This document shows, piece by piece, positions 37,805-49,226 of a stretch of 64,000 nucleotides of DNA. Location: the NCBI RefSeq assembly GCF_032062135.1, contig NC_092861.1, forward strand, positions 64,911,505-64,975,504, written 5' to 3'. The position numbers and the translations under genes were made by a program. Source of the DNA: Pyxicephalus adspersus. Lineage: Eukaryota > Chordata > Amphibia > Anura > Pyxicephalidae. Position 1 is the first letter of the stretch. Every line of letters begins with the position of its first letter. Under the pieces are notes generated by a model. The model was not told the DNA's origin. It did no database searches and saw nothing but the letters and a program-made list of their open reading frames with translations.

Positions 37805-40299
37805 GAATGCTTTAATAGATACAAGTCATGAACCATTTTACTGCATTTAGTGTGCATACAGACTTCCTCCCTGGAGGCGACACCATTTTCTACTTTGTTA
37901 TTGCAGCTACATTTACTTATGTTATTAGATAATATTAGGTTTACCTTCTTTGGAAGCATATTGTTATCATTTGTCAAATTTTGATAGTTATACCTCTAAT
38001 TTTGTAAAGTAAATTCCACCAACAAATCTACTTATGTCACAACCACACATGCTATACAAATTCAACAGGAGACTTTATTTTTCAATTATTTTATTTGAAA
38101 AGGAATGTGGCAATGTAGCAAAATCTCACACAGATAGCAGTGTTCATTTTCTACTAATTTTAAATAGCTTGCGTTTGCTTTTCCCATCTATGTTGCTTGT
38201 TCTGGCCATTTAAAAGAAGTCAGCTCTGACCTATTATTCCTCAATAACAGCCAAAACTCTTTCTTTTAAGTTTAATAGATATTTTTCCTTGTGTAGATAG
38301 CTGCCCCTCTGATACTAGACACATTTATTCTAACGGTCCTGTAACAACAGTTCAATTTACCTTTATTATTAACACATAGGACATAGATATCTTCTTCATG
38401 CATGGGCCCAGCAGCAGCTTCTTCTTTGTTTTCTGTGGCTTTCTCCCAGCAAAGCAATCCAAGCAAATATCCTAACCCAGGCAGGCTTTCTTTTCAGTTC
38501 CTCCTGGATCAACTCTTCAGCAAGGTATCTGGTTTGCAGCAAATAAGCCCAGACCGAGGGGTAAGCATTCTGAGGTGGCTTAGTGGCAAAGCTGTACTGC
38601 TTTGTTACTGCAGTAAAAAATTAGAAGTTGCCTCACAAGAATGCCTATACCACAAGTCAGGCTAGGAATACAAATATGTCTGGAAAACATTATATGATTA
38701 TGTATTTCATTTGATTAATACCATTCCTATGCCAACACATCTAACAATACCTGAGCATAGAAGATATTGTAAGCTCTTTATGGCTCTCTGAAGACTCCTG
38801 GATATCAGCTGTGAAAACCCAAGGCCTTGTTGAGGCAGTGTAACTGCCACATATGTTTGCAAATGTATGCAAGGCTGGCTGGAAAATAGCTGGGAAACCT
38901 TGTATTGCTTGTTTGATTTAAGTCCTCTACATGTGCACCTTGCCATGGAACCTAGTGATTCATTGTTCAAAGCAATTGCCTTTTTTTGTTTTGTTTGCTG
39001 ATGATCTAGGGATACAATACATTTCAAGGGCACAATAGTCCTTCTGCTTAGGTATGTTGATCTAATCAAAATTGGGAAGATATCACCAATGGTTTTAACT
39101 GAATTTAGTGATGTTGTGTGCCAAGCTTGGGGTGTGACAGTTTTTAGACATATGCAAATGTCTAAGAAAAAGTTGACGAGCATACTGTATGAGTGCCAAA
39201 CACAGGAAGGCATTGCTTACTGGCAGAATGGTGGTTTACCTGTTAGGGTAGGGTAGGGTAGCCCTCGTAGCCCCATTCCAATGGAATGGGCAGACTCTTC
39301 TAAAGTAGTGCTAGATCTCCCCCACATAACATTGCAATCAATATTGACATTAAATAGAGGTTAGTGCACCTAGCTTTTATGCTGGAGCTTGGTGTGCAGA
39401 CCACTTGCTGGAAAAGAATTCATCAACACCCTATGACTGTCCTATTGGATTTATTGGGTCACTAAAGGATTATCTATCATCTTTTAGCTATCTAATGTTG
39501 CAAGGAAATATGTATATGATACACCTGAGTTTCAGTTTTGTTGTTTTGATTTCTCTGAAGACCTATTCTTCAGATCCAGAAGGGCAAAACTTTTCATTTT
39601 GTGTGAAGAGGGCACCCCATGCATGTATTAAAATTGGCAGTGAACATGTGCAAATGGTTTTTAGTTGCTTGGGAACCTGGTGATTGCCTTTATGTAAAAT
39701 GTGTATGATCAAGTGTTTTACAATATTTGTTTGCACATTGAGCACAATGCACAATAATTTGCATTATGTATGCCAGCTGCTGCAATGTAAGCCATATGAG
39801 GATTTTAGCACAAAACACACAACTGTGGCCAAATTATGATATTGTGTAATGTGCCTCATGAATTATTGTGGAGGAGGAGTATTGATGAAGGAGATCAGAA
39901 GGCAGATACCAGTATGAAAGGGGGTCCACTGGGTTTGAAAAGTTTTGGGTAAATCACTTTGATCTGTTGATGCAGTTTGCTACTATGTAGGCTGAAGAAT
40001 TTTAAGTCTCTTTGGAGATGGCCACACAGTAGTCTATCAGGACTGTGTAAGTATAGACAATGGCAAGTAGATTGTGCTTGTAGAATATAGACATCCCAGT
40101 ATGCTGTGATACTCAAATAAATTAGTCTAGGTATACTTTTCTAAAATTTAAGGTTAGGAGATGGATTGCATTAAATGTTTTGATTAGGATAAGTGTTTTA
40201 TTTAGGTGTTGAGGGAATAATTTCAAGTATTAGTCGTAGGTTAAAGTGTTTGGCCTAGGCTTAGGGTAAGATGTATTTAAAGCCAAAAATGTTTCTTTT
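31966..40299. other. Long intergenic tract, nothing recognised
   Basis: About 8.3 kb without an exon-like frame that also has credible splice sites. A segment at 38370-38520 has codon-like stretches on both strands but inconsistent signals (see rejected items). TAGGG occurs three times at 39244-39260, too short to call telomeric. This is the largest repeat-poor tract of the window and would be the natural place to look for conserved non-coding elements. Confidence 0.4.
37759..37800. repeat. (TA)21 microsatellite
   Basis: Uninterrupted TA dinucleotides. Confidence 0.95.
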
Positions 40300-40870
40300 T
40301 GTCAGGCTTTTTTCATATCTGTGTCCTGTCCTGGAGACTTCCCATCATTTCATTTCCCAGATACACAGGGAGGCTGTTGAGAGACAATTATTTAGCTGGC
40401 AGTTGTGTGTTGCAGCAGCAGGAAAGATCAGGCAAATAGCTTTCTGTCGTCTACTATGCAGCCTGCGGCATCCCCGATTTCCCTTTGGTTGTGAATGGTC
40501 TTTTGGCATCCCCTGCTCTGAGTCTGTGTTATGCTGAGACTAATGAGCAGAGTAGTTCCTGATCTACTGCCCTTGGCTGCTTGACTGACCTTTGCCTGTG
40601 TCCCTGACTCCGCTATGTGCTTCTCCTTTGGTACCCCATTTGGTGAACTGATCGCCCGTGTATGACCTTTGGCTTGTTTTCTGGATTTGTCTGTAAGAAC
40701 CTTGAGCTGCTTTATCTGTGGGCTCCCGGTGCAGGCTTTCCCCAGAGTCCTTGTGGCAATTGTGTGCTGTCAGATGCAAATAGTCTCCCGTGGCTGGGAG
40801 GGGGCTTGCTATAGGTGAAAACTGTGTTGTTAGATTTGGGGACTGGTGTCTGGTGAGTACTAGTGCCAGA
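40300..40870. repeat. Interspersed repeat, unclassified
   Basis: A GC-richer block with C/T-rich phrasing (TGACCTTTGCCTGTGTCCC, GCTTTGTTTTCTGG-like runs) that resembles the flanks of long frog repeats with tandem CCTGACC-type motifs. It is related in style, but not by exact match, to 42335-43258. No terminal repeats or coding domains were found. Confidence 0.4.
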
Positions 40871-42334
40871 CAAGGGCCTTACAGAGGCACATGACGAGGT
40901 CCCTTTAAAATGAGAGGATAAACTTTCTTGAGAAGATTGAAAACATTTCTTATGTTTTTGTGACAACTGTAACAATGTAAATTTCTCATGACTGTGTGTA
41001 CTGCTGAAAATAGTCACTGAACTGGACAAGTACAGACAGAGAATCTCAACAAAGCGTCAGAAACGGCAATAAAAAACTATTTAAAAAGCTTTAATTGGAA
41101 AAACATCAAAATGTTTAAGGTTAATTTTATCTCTTGGAGAGTAAGAAAAATGATATGCATAAATGATATGCATACATTTGGGTGTAGTTTAAGGTTGAGG
41201 GTTTGAGATTTACCAGAGTTTGGAGTGATGGGTGGTCACAGTGTAGTTTTAATTTGTTTTTGGAGTTAGTCTTGGCTATAAGCATTTATTTCAGTTACTG
41301 CTCTTTTTTCATCTATCTGCATAGTACATTACTATAATATCTTATTCAGCTTGCTCTCTAGTTGTCTTCTGTTTGTCTAAATTTTCACCTGCCAGTTTAC
41401 CATTCTTGAAGTCCAAAAAAATGTACTTTCCAATAGTAGCCAGTAGAATCTATTACCAAATTATCTGGGGACACCATATTGCCCACATTGCTTCTGTTAT
41501 TTTCTTTTTTCAAATTACAAATCATGTTCAGAACTTTGTAATGGATGAACATTTTTAGATTTGTTTTACATTGTCTACATTTCTATTATTCAGTAAAGCA
41601 TGATTATAATTGCACTTCAAGTTAGAAGCAAGGGGAAGAGTTAGAAACCACAAAGGGTAATTTAAGGTTTTGTTCCTCATCAATGGAAAAAAAAGAAATA
41701 ATGGTAAGAACAACTGCACTCTTGTAATATTATGTCACCGAAAAAGCGAGGACTCCATTTTGATTAGCTGCCATTATGCTTACACCTGGGAAATCTAAGC
41801 CATGCATAAAAAAACAGCACGAGCAGTGGTAAAATTACTATCAAATACACACACATTTTTGTATTCATAACACCTATTAGACTCCAAAAACATTTTTAAC
41901 ATTAGTTATCCCCCTGTCAGTGTTGTCTTCCTTTTGCAGAAGAGGGGAAGACACAGTTGAAATGTCTCCAGCTATAGTGAGCTGTAATTATAGTTATGGG
42001 AGTTTAAGGAGAAGCATGCAATACAATACAATCATGCAGATCAGAAACAAAAAAAAAAGTAATGCCTGAAATTATAGTCATTGTAACATGTTCACTTTAG
42101 TATAAGGAACAGTAAAGCTGATTCACAAAACTATTTATAAGGAGGGAATAGCATTTCTGTAAAATCCAAATGAAGGCACATGCTCAGTCATCGTCAAGCC
42201 TGTAACGGCATCTAATATAATACAGTAGGATTAATTCAGCTACAATAGTACAGTATACCATAGAGAAAGGCCTTAAAAAGTAAAAGAGCTATCAAAGCTC
42301 ATCTCTAATACTTCAATAACAAAAGGCCTGGGTA
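40871..42334. other. Intergenic, nothing recognised
   Basis: AT-rich. No gene or repeat was seen, apart from short direct copies of AATGATATGCATA at about 41149-41173. Confidence 0.4.
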
Positions 42335-42437
42335 TCTGTCACTATACCTGTCAGTTCCCACAGCAGCCGCTGCTAAACCATGCTGCTGCATCCCGTGCCT
42401 GTGTTCCCTGGCGAGCTACCTAACGCAACACTCACTC

Positions 42438-42676
42438 CTTGCCCCTGATTCATCAATAAAATCCGCGGTCGCTGGAAGCGCGAAAATACGCTCGGCCATC
42501 GATCGCGGTTTACCGCGGTCCGGACTCGAGTGTGCTCGTACACTCGCCTCCTCACTGCCAGCCGGATTCCTGCCTTCACAATAATAAGCAATAGGGAGCG
42601 CGAATCTTACGATTTCGGATCGCGAATACAAATGCGCGAGCGATAATCCGATTCTGCTTGATGAATCAGGGGCCTT
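42438..42676. mobile_element. CpG-rich MITE with GCCCCTGATTCATCAA ends
   Basis: The unit 42441-42673 starts GCCCCTGATTCATCAA and ends TTGATGAATCAGGGGC with only small differences inward. CTT at 42438-42440 is repeated at 42674-42676 and may be a 3-bp target duplication. The interior is unusually rich in CGCG/CGGT words, so CpG has not yet decayed, which suggests recent insertion. No coding capacity. Confidence 0.75.
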
Positions 42677-42856
42677 GTCTCTGGCTGACAGAACATGCAG
42701 CACTTCCTGTTCTGCTCACACTGACACGGCACAGGGAGGAGGAGCTCCTTAAAGGGGCAGAGGCTATTTAGTCTCAGCAGTAATGGAGGCTAGTGCTGTC
42801 ACTTTGCACCAGCTACCTTGATACTCTGCTCGTGATTCTTTTGTGATTTCTGACCT

Positions 42857-43070
42857 CACCTGCGCCTGGAACCTGATCTTGCCTGTCTGCTGCCTGCCCT
42901 GACCTGTGCCTGGAACCTGACTTTGCCTATCTACAGCCTGCCCTGACCTGTGCCTGGAGCCTGACTTTGCCTGTCTGCTGCCTGCCCTGACCTGTAACTG
43001 GAACCTGACTTTGCCTGTCTACCTCCTGCCCTGACCTGTGCCTGGAACCAGACTGCATCCACTTGCCACC
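42857..43070. repeat. 44-bp tandem repeat, about 5 copies
   Basis: GACCTGTGCCTGGAACCTGA-type units recur with exact 44-bp spacing at 42901, 42945, 42989 and 43033, with a diverged copy before them. The array is part of the surrounding interspersed repeat. Confidence 0.9.
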
Positions 43071-43394
43071 TGTCTCTACACCGAGGCTGCTCCAGCCTTC
43101 CTCCTCAGGTAGGGTGACCCCAAGGGTCATGAGCTGGTGACCCCCAGCAGCAAAGAGCCCAGTCACCCCTTGCAGGGTGCCCTGGTGAAGACCTGGTGTC
43201 ACTTAGACTCTGTGCCTTAGGTGATCCCAAGCTACCTGCCTGAGGAGATCCTGACAGTATCTGTAGTCATGGGATATAGGCTCTAATAGGAAAAAGAATT
43301 GATACAGATGCTTTGCGCATTTGGCAAGCTGAGGGGAGCTTTGGGGCTTGCCACCCCCCTACCCCACCCAGTGTACTCACTGTTTAGACCTCAT

Positions 43395-44215
43395 TCTAAT
43401 TACAAAGTTAGGTTGAAAAACACATCAGTCCATCAGGTTCAACCACTAGGGAAATAAAAAAATCCCAGATAAAAACCCTATAGACATAGTTGATCCACAG
43501 GAAGGCAAAAAAACTCTAGTTCAATTTGCCCCCACAGGGGAAAAAATTCCCCTCTGATCCCGTAAGGCAGGGGTCGGCAAAGTTTTATGGCCACTAGGCC
43601 ATTTATTGGGTGGACGGGAGCACATTAGGCTGGACCTGCCCTAATGGCTCCGCCCACCACCAGTGACCGCCCCCTGAAGTGAAATCCCTCTCCTTCGTAT
43701 GCATTGCGGAGGAGAAGGATTTACCTTCAGGGAGCTTTCCCTATTTACCGCGGCAGCGGAAGTATCAACGCCGGCTGCTGTAAATAGGGGAACAACTGCA
43801 AGGGGGCGGCAATGGAGCTGCGTCGGCTCTGGCTCTTTCAGTTACTAATGGATCGGCCAGGGGGTGTGAAGCCGGAATGAACCACTGGCTAGGCTGTATC
43901 TGGCCTAAAGTCCGGAGTTTGCCGACCCCTGTCGTAAGGCAATCAGATTTTCCCTGGATAAACAGTCTCTATTGTCTTTACTTTAAAAATGTATTACAAA
44001 TTTATAATGTATTTTTTAATGTATTTTTAATTTTTTTTTAATGGACTTTATAAATGTATTTTTAAAGCAATCTAGAGAACTTCCTGAAACTACTTCCTGA
44101 GGAAGCCTATTCTACATTTTTACAGACCTTACTGAGAAGAATCCCTTCCTTATCCGGAGGTTAAATTTCTTTTCCTCCAGACACAAAGAGTGTTCCTTTG
44201 TCCTTTATAATGACC
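43395..44215. repeat. Frog interspersed repeat interrupted by a hAT element
   Basis: Phrases such as CATCAGTCCATCAGGTTCAA, TAGACATAGTTGATCCACAG and GGGGAAAAAATTCCCCTCTG (43420-43560) and, after the interruption, GTAAGGCAATCAGATTTTCC and later ATCCCTTCCTTATCCGGAGG are those of a widespread amphibian repeat I remember. The family text joins across the hAT element at 43568-43931. Class not assigned. Confidence 0.6.
43560..43939. mobile_element. hAT non-autonomous element with 8-bp target duplication
   Basis: The 364-bp unit at 43568-43931 starts CAGGGGTCGGCAAAG and ends TTTGCCGACCCCTG, a classic hAT-type terminal repeat. The flanks CCGTAAGG (43560-43567) and TCGTAAGG (43932-43939) form an 8-bp duplication with one difference, as expected for hAT. 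The interior is GC-rich with no transposase. Confidence 0.9.
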
Positions 44216-44646
44216 TTCAAAGTGAATAATTGTAAAGAGAGTTCTCTCTTTATATGGTCTATATGGACCATTTATATATTCATATTTTATTCTAATATTC
44301 TTACCCTGACCCCCACCCAGAAATGAAGGCAGAAGACCAGGGAATACAGCAGGAAGGGCAATCTATCCTTACTTCCCAGTAAGCTGGAAGCTGGTACTGG
44401 GACACACGGTAGCATAAGTGAAAATCTAGCTTCTCTGAACAAAAATTTAGTTAGCTACAATGATGAGTGATAGGTAATTCACATTTTTACAGCTATCATT
44501 GGCACAAGAGGTGAGAGGAATCTGAAGGAATGGTGTAACAACTAACAGGGATATTTCTTTTAATTTTCGTATACTCCCTGTAAGTTTTCATCATGAAAAG
44601 CAAGGGAAATCTCCTGCGCAGGACTTGACAGCAAAACATCAGAAAG

Positions 44647-45456
44647 GTTTAAAACCATAGGTTCCCACTGGTGGGCGCTAAAAAAAAAAAAAGGGGCATT
44701 TCTTGCCCAAGGGTTTTGGCTCATTGAGACGCCCAGTTATCGGTGGGGGCAGGATAGACAGGTGTCCTATGAGATAATCTTACCCTCGGAATGAGCGCTG
44801 GTCCCACCTTGTAGGCAGGGCTTTGCCTTTTTTTTTTTAAAGGCATTTAATTAAAAAAAAAACACGAACGGGTTATCTACCCTTCTATGTAAAGTAAAAT
44901 TGTGGTGATTGGCTATTTCAAGACCCTGGTACCCAAATTTGCATAATATGGACACCCGGGGCCACTTCCATGGCATTGGGCATTAGGGTAGTGCCAATAG
45001 TCTGTGTGCTGTGATGCTTCAAATATAAATTTGCTCGCTCCCCAAATTAAGGCTGGGTTCAGACTGACGGTGAGGTGGCACTGCGGTTACCCCTTCCTCA
45101 TACCACAGAACCCTGCTTAGGGGGAAATGCTCGGTACTGCTATCTGCTGCCTTGAGTCAAATATGCTGATGCTGCTGTGAGACTTAGCAGCTGGCGGGGT
45201 GCCTGTTACACATAGCTGGCCACTTGCCACCAAGCTCATCTTACTAATAATATTATATTAATTTTTAAAACTTTTTTTTAAATTATATTTTGAGTACACT
45301 AATATGTTAATATGTTCTAATAAAATAATTTAAAAAATCAGTACTTGTTTTTCAATATATTGTATAGTACAGTTCCCCCAAGGCGGGGCACTATCGAATC
45401 ACTCCTTGAAAAAGTGGACTCTGACCTAAAAATGGTTGGGAACCTATGGTTTAAAC
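44647..45456. mobile_element. hAT non-autonomous element with CATAGGTTCCCA ends
   Basis: The 793-bp unit at 44656-45448 starts CATAGGTTCCCACTGG and ends GGTTGGGAACCTATG. It is flanked by GTTTAAAAC and GTTTAAAC, an 8-bp duplication with one inserted base. No transposase frame. Internal A/T runs suggest decay. Confidence 0.75.
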
Positions 45457-46159
45457 CCTTTCCATAAGTCTATCCAAAAGCTAAAATAAAGCATGATTTT
45501 AAAAAGTTTAATTCAGCACCAAATATTTTTTTGTTTTAAATGTGCAAAAAAATGAAATGAGGAAAAATTATAACAAACCAGACTATGCTCGTTTTCATCA
45601 TACTCATTAATTTAGCTTCTCCTGAAAAAGACATTAAAACACTACACAATTATGAATAATCTCACAGAAAGTATCAGTGCAGTAAGAGATAATACAGTGC
45701 ATGCTATAAAAGGTGCTCCAGGCACAGCTTAAACTATCTAATGAATTAGTTCCTAAGTATTCAACATGACTATAAATTCTCAAGACTATTGCCTATTTGC
45801 ATTAAGATTATGTGAAAATTTTAAAGAACCATAACACAGAACTTGAATGCAGTGGCTTTATAGTCTGGCATTACCGAAAATATCCTATTTTATTTCAAAC
45901 CTAACTTCATTACTTGTCAAAGTGTTTAAAGTTGTTGATATAAATGCAGTTACACTTTGTTTAGAACAATATTGCTAAATTGTGTCTGCGTTCATAAAAA
46001 CATAATTTGCATTATTTTATGTGTGGAAAGTGGACAATGTTTCATATGTGAAAACTGGAGACCTGAATTCTGAGCCTTCTTTAGATATGCATTTCAAGGA
46101 GTATATTTACAGGTGTATCCTACTGGTGCATATTTGTTAAATTACAGAGAATGATTCAC
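45457..46159. other. Intergenic, nothing recognised
   Basis: AT-rich, no signal seen. Confidence 0.4.
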
Positions 46160-46745
46160 TTCCATTGAATGTCTGAAAGAAAAATACTGATATTTACAGT
46201 ATTTGCATACTCCTTCTTACAAAAGCTTTCAAAATCAGTCAGATTGCAAGGGAATCTCTTCAGGTCACTCTACATATTTTATATCGGATTTAGGTCTGGG
46301 CTCTGGCTGGAGCATTCCAAATATTATTTTTTTTCTGATGGAGCCATTATTTTGTTGATTTGGGTGTATGCTTGGGGTCATTGTTGTGTTGAAAGGTGAA
46401 AGTTCTCTTCATCTTTATCGTTCCAGCAGACACCTATAATGTTTGGGCCAAACATGACTAGTACTTGAAATTGTTAATATTTCCCTACACCTTGATAAAG
46501 CCCCAGTTCCAGTTGATAAAAATCAACCACAAAGAATGGCACTGTCACCAGCATGCTTCACTGTGGGGATGATGTTCTTATGGTGATGCAAAGTTTTGTT
46601 TTTGTATGAAATGTATCCTTTTGGAATTGTAAACAAAAAGTTCAACCTTGGTGTATTTTTTTTTTTTTAGCAAACTTTAGCTTGGCCTGGATGTTTTTGT
46701 TTGTAACAAAAGGTTTCTGTCTTGCAACCCTACCCCATAGTCCAG
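46160..46745 (-). mobile_element. Tc1/mariner transposase remnant of a second family
   Basis: The minus strand carries KVELF near 46640, then blocks equivalent to a HHKNIIPTVKH-type stretch and a glycine-rich/LWG region near 46545-46580. FQHNNDPKHTPKSTK lies near 46365-46400, with NNDPKHT being the Tc1 motif around the second catalytic aspartate. An in-frame stop follows the motif. A T12 run near 46658-46669 interrupts the family text, which continues to GGGTAGGGTTGCAAGACAG (minus strand) near 46735. Confidence 0.8.
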
Positions 46746-46790
46746 ACATCACCAAAAGAAAACCATCCCCATGGTGGAGCATCGGGAAGA
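46740..46790 (+). mobile_element. Small inverted duplicate of the adjacent Tc1 element
   Basis: The reverse complement of about 46745-46785 (GATGCTCCACCATGGGGATG and onward to TTTTGGTGATG) resembles 46550-46588 (CATGCTTCACTGTGGGGATG to TATGGTGATG), with roughly three quarters of positions identical. A fragment of the same family therefore lies in the opposite orientation. Confidence 0.55.
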
Positions 46791-47533
46791 AAGGAGCATA
46801 GCCTAAACTAGCCTGGGTCAGGTAAATAATACCTGACAGAGAAACTGCTTGGGTGCTAGAAGTTGCATAAATCACAACACTGAGCCACTGACTAGGAATA
46901 TTTTAAATAGTTTTCTGGCAAGAGTCTGGCATGATTTTGCACCGGCCAGGTTGGGGGAAAACTTGCTCATACCTACCGTAACAAAAAACCTACAACCAAC
47001 TTTCAAGCAAGCACAACTTTGCTTACAGATGTCCAGGGGGGTGGCAGGAAGCCAAAATTTTGCTTTTTTAGCAGCTGGAGGGAAAAAAAGTTAAAAAGTT
47101 TTGCTTTTGTTGTGAAGTTTAAAAATTAGTTTTTCCCCAAGACCTAAAGTTTTTTTCATGAGGTTTTATCATGAGGTTTTTATGCAGAGTTTTTATTTAC
47201 TAGTTTTGCATCAGTAAATACTTTACTGGTTGCAACATTGGCAAGGAAAACGGTTGATTCTACTAAGAATAATTGGGATCACACAGTTTATACTGATAAA
47301 GGAAGATTTCCTTTTGAAATAATAAAATTATAGTTGGCTCAGAGAAATACTGCACATAAATTTAATTTAAAGGTGTGATTGAAAAATTAACTTAGGAGTG
47401 AAAGTCAAGGCCTGATTAAAACAATAAGGTTGTATCAGATATGTTGTTAGAGGTATTGATAGGGAAGAAAATGTTGTATCAGCTTCAATTGGAAAGTTAT
47501 AGATAAAATGCGAGAAATTTACATTGACGTTTT
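46791..47533. other. Intergenic, nothing recognised
   Basis: No coding or repeat assignment could be made. Confidence 0.4.
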
Positions 47534-47605
47534 GGGCCTGATTTATTAAAGCTCTCCAGGGCTGGGTGATCAGTGCAGCTGGGTGATCCAGATCAGGTCA
47601 GAAGA
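47534..47605. mobile_element. Foldback MITE, left-end fragment
   Basis: Starts GGGCCTGATTTATTAAAGC, continues CTCTCCAGGGCTGGGTGATC with an internal rearrangement that repeats CTGGGTGATC, and then is lost. Confidence 0.7.
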
Positions 47606-48772
47606 TGCACACTTCTATTAAGCCCTGTATTGTATGAGGCTAAGAAGAAGGTGGACAACGGTTTCATAATACATATCTAGAAATCAGAAGGCTGTCTAGG
47701 ATGCTTGTGTTGTGAGAGTGCCCCAATCACAGTGTAAGAGTATTCTCCTGATCTGATACATTATTGTCTGTTTGTGAGTTACCAATAAAACTGTGCATAT
47801 ATACTTTTAGACTATAAGTCAACTTTGGGTGTGTACATGATATGTAGAGAGACATCCCTTTTCATTGCTTCCATTAGGTATTAGTTGGCCTTGCAAGAAT
47901 TTCAGTACAGAGTTGATACTTTTTTCTTTTACTTATTTTTCCTAAAGAATACTGTTTGTGAATACAGAAACAAACAATAGGAAAGAGCAGAGACAGTTCA
48001 ATTTCCCTAGATGCTGTATTTCTATAACTTGCTCTCAGCAATGATTAGAAGTGTTTTGCTGTTTCCTCTAATTGCTGCTGTGGGAGGTCACAGGATGGAG
48101 CTTGCAAGTTTTCCTTGTATAAAGTTACATAGCACCTTGAAAAGTGCATTGTTTGTAAGGCCTTGGGCAGGACATTGCTGTTAAATGCTAATGTATAACT
48201 GCATGGAGACCTGGTTTTCAAATGAACTGTATCTTTGGAACCCTAGGCTACCGGCTTTTGTGTCAGGATGAAATGACTTTTTTTCTGAATACAGAGATTT
48301 TTGCTCAAGCTGAGCTGTGCTAGTCATACAACATTTTAAAGCACACTGCTTGGTAAACACTACTGATTGCACACAGTCAAAAGTGAAGGTGGATGAATAA
48401 AGACACAAAAAAGTATTCAAGTATATCTAAATCCCCAAAGCAAAAATTTTTTGCAAGTTTACTTCTGTTGTTTTTGCTTGGTGATTCAAAGCTGCATTAA
48501 AATTTGAGCATTATACTGATTTCCTGGGTAGGAGTTTTTTAACCCCAACAGCTTAACCTCTTTGCCTCTTAGCCAATTTTTTCTAACTTCATTGTATGAC
48601 ATGGGATGTTCCTGATTTTGGATAGGTGGGGTAATATAATTGCTAATCATTTGTCTGATGCGGAAGGGAAGATACACTTTAAACACCTACTAACTAGGTA
48701 TCAATATCATTGAAAGTTTTTGTTTCTCTGAAATTGAAACAAAATATTTGAGATATCCAGAAAATATAATTA
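47606..48772. other. Intergenic, nothing recognised
   Basis: No exon-like frame with splice signals and no recognised repeat. Confidence 0.4.
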
Positions 48773-48960
48773 CAAGTAGTCTCCGAGTTAAGGACATCGA
48801 ACATACAGACGACTCCTAGATGCGAACAGACTTCCCTGCACGCTCGTGTGCAGTACAGAGGCTTGATGGGGGGAGGGGCGGTTTGCATGACTTGCAAAAT
48901 ATATCTTTTGCTAAACACAGCTGAGGTTGTGGGTGATCATAGGGGGGTCAGCTCTTTTGT
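48773..48960. repeat. Probable DNA-transposon MITE fragment (GTCTCCGAGTTAAGGACAT)
   Basis: AAGTAGTCTCCGAGTTAAGG followed by CATCGAACATACAGACGACT resembles a widespread vertebrate repeat that begins with a GTCCCCGAGTTACG-like terminus. Only one end is recognisable and the limits are approximate. Confidence 0.45.
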
Positions 48961-49226
48961 AACCTTTTCTAACTCTTTAATGACCAAGAAAACTCTACAG
49001 TTGTTTCTTTTTGCATATTAAGCCCCCCTAGCGTTCTAATTCTGTCAGTTTTTTGATCCAAAAAGTGATCCTATTTTTTTTGCATAGAAATTTTTGTTTA
49101 TATTGTGGGCCTGTAATTCTTAGGAATAACTCCTGGGTATAATATTTATATTTATTTATTATATTATAATCATAAATTATAATATAATACATAATTATAA
49201 TACATAATTATAAAAAATAATGAAAA

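Larger units (their letters stand above)
42335..43258. repeat. Interspersed repeat hosting a nested MITE and a 44-bp tandem array
   Basis: The left part (from about CACTATACCTGTCAGTTCC) and right part (to GAGATCCTGACAGTATCTG) have a composition and phrasing unlike the flanks. They end in the partly inverted CTGTCAG/CTGACAG. The body contains GGCTATTTAGTCTCAGCAG, reminiscent of a transcribed repeat, and the tandem array at 42857-43070. A palindromic MITE splits the left part at 42441-42673. The class (LTR-like or DNA element) is undecided. Confidence 0.5.

Noticed and set aside
38370..38530. Possible exon pair: minus-strand frame ending at AATAAAG|GTAAAT, and a plus-strand 27-bp segment between a TTTTCAG acceptor and GTATCT
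   Set aside because: The minus-strand frame lacks a pyrimidine-rich acceptor, the plus-strand exon would be only nine codons, and the two signals conflict. No family was recognised.
38707..39213. 168-codon minus-strand frame, the longest in the window
   Set aside because: The peptide shows no domain, signal or codon structure resembling a real protein, and no flanking splice or promoter evidence was seen. The length is possible by chance in 64 kb.
39244..39260. Three TAGGG-like units resembling telomeric repeat
   Set aside because: Too short, and the vertebrate unit is TTAGGG. Interpreted as chance or a tiny tandem repeat.
42857..43202. Open frame with repeated sequence on the minus strand
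   Set aside because: It is produced by the 44-bp tandem array, whose unit length is not a multiple of three, so a constrained repeat protein is unlikely.
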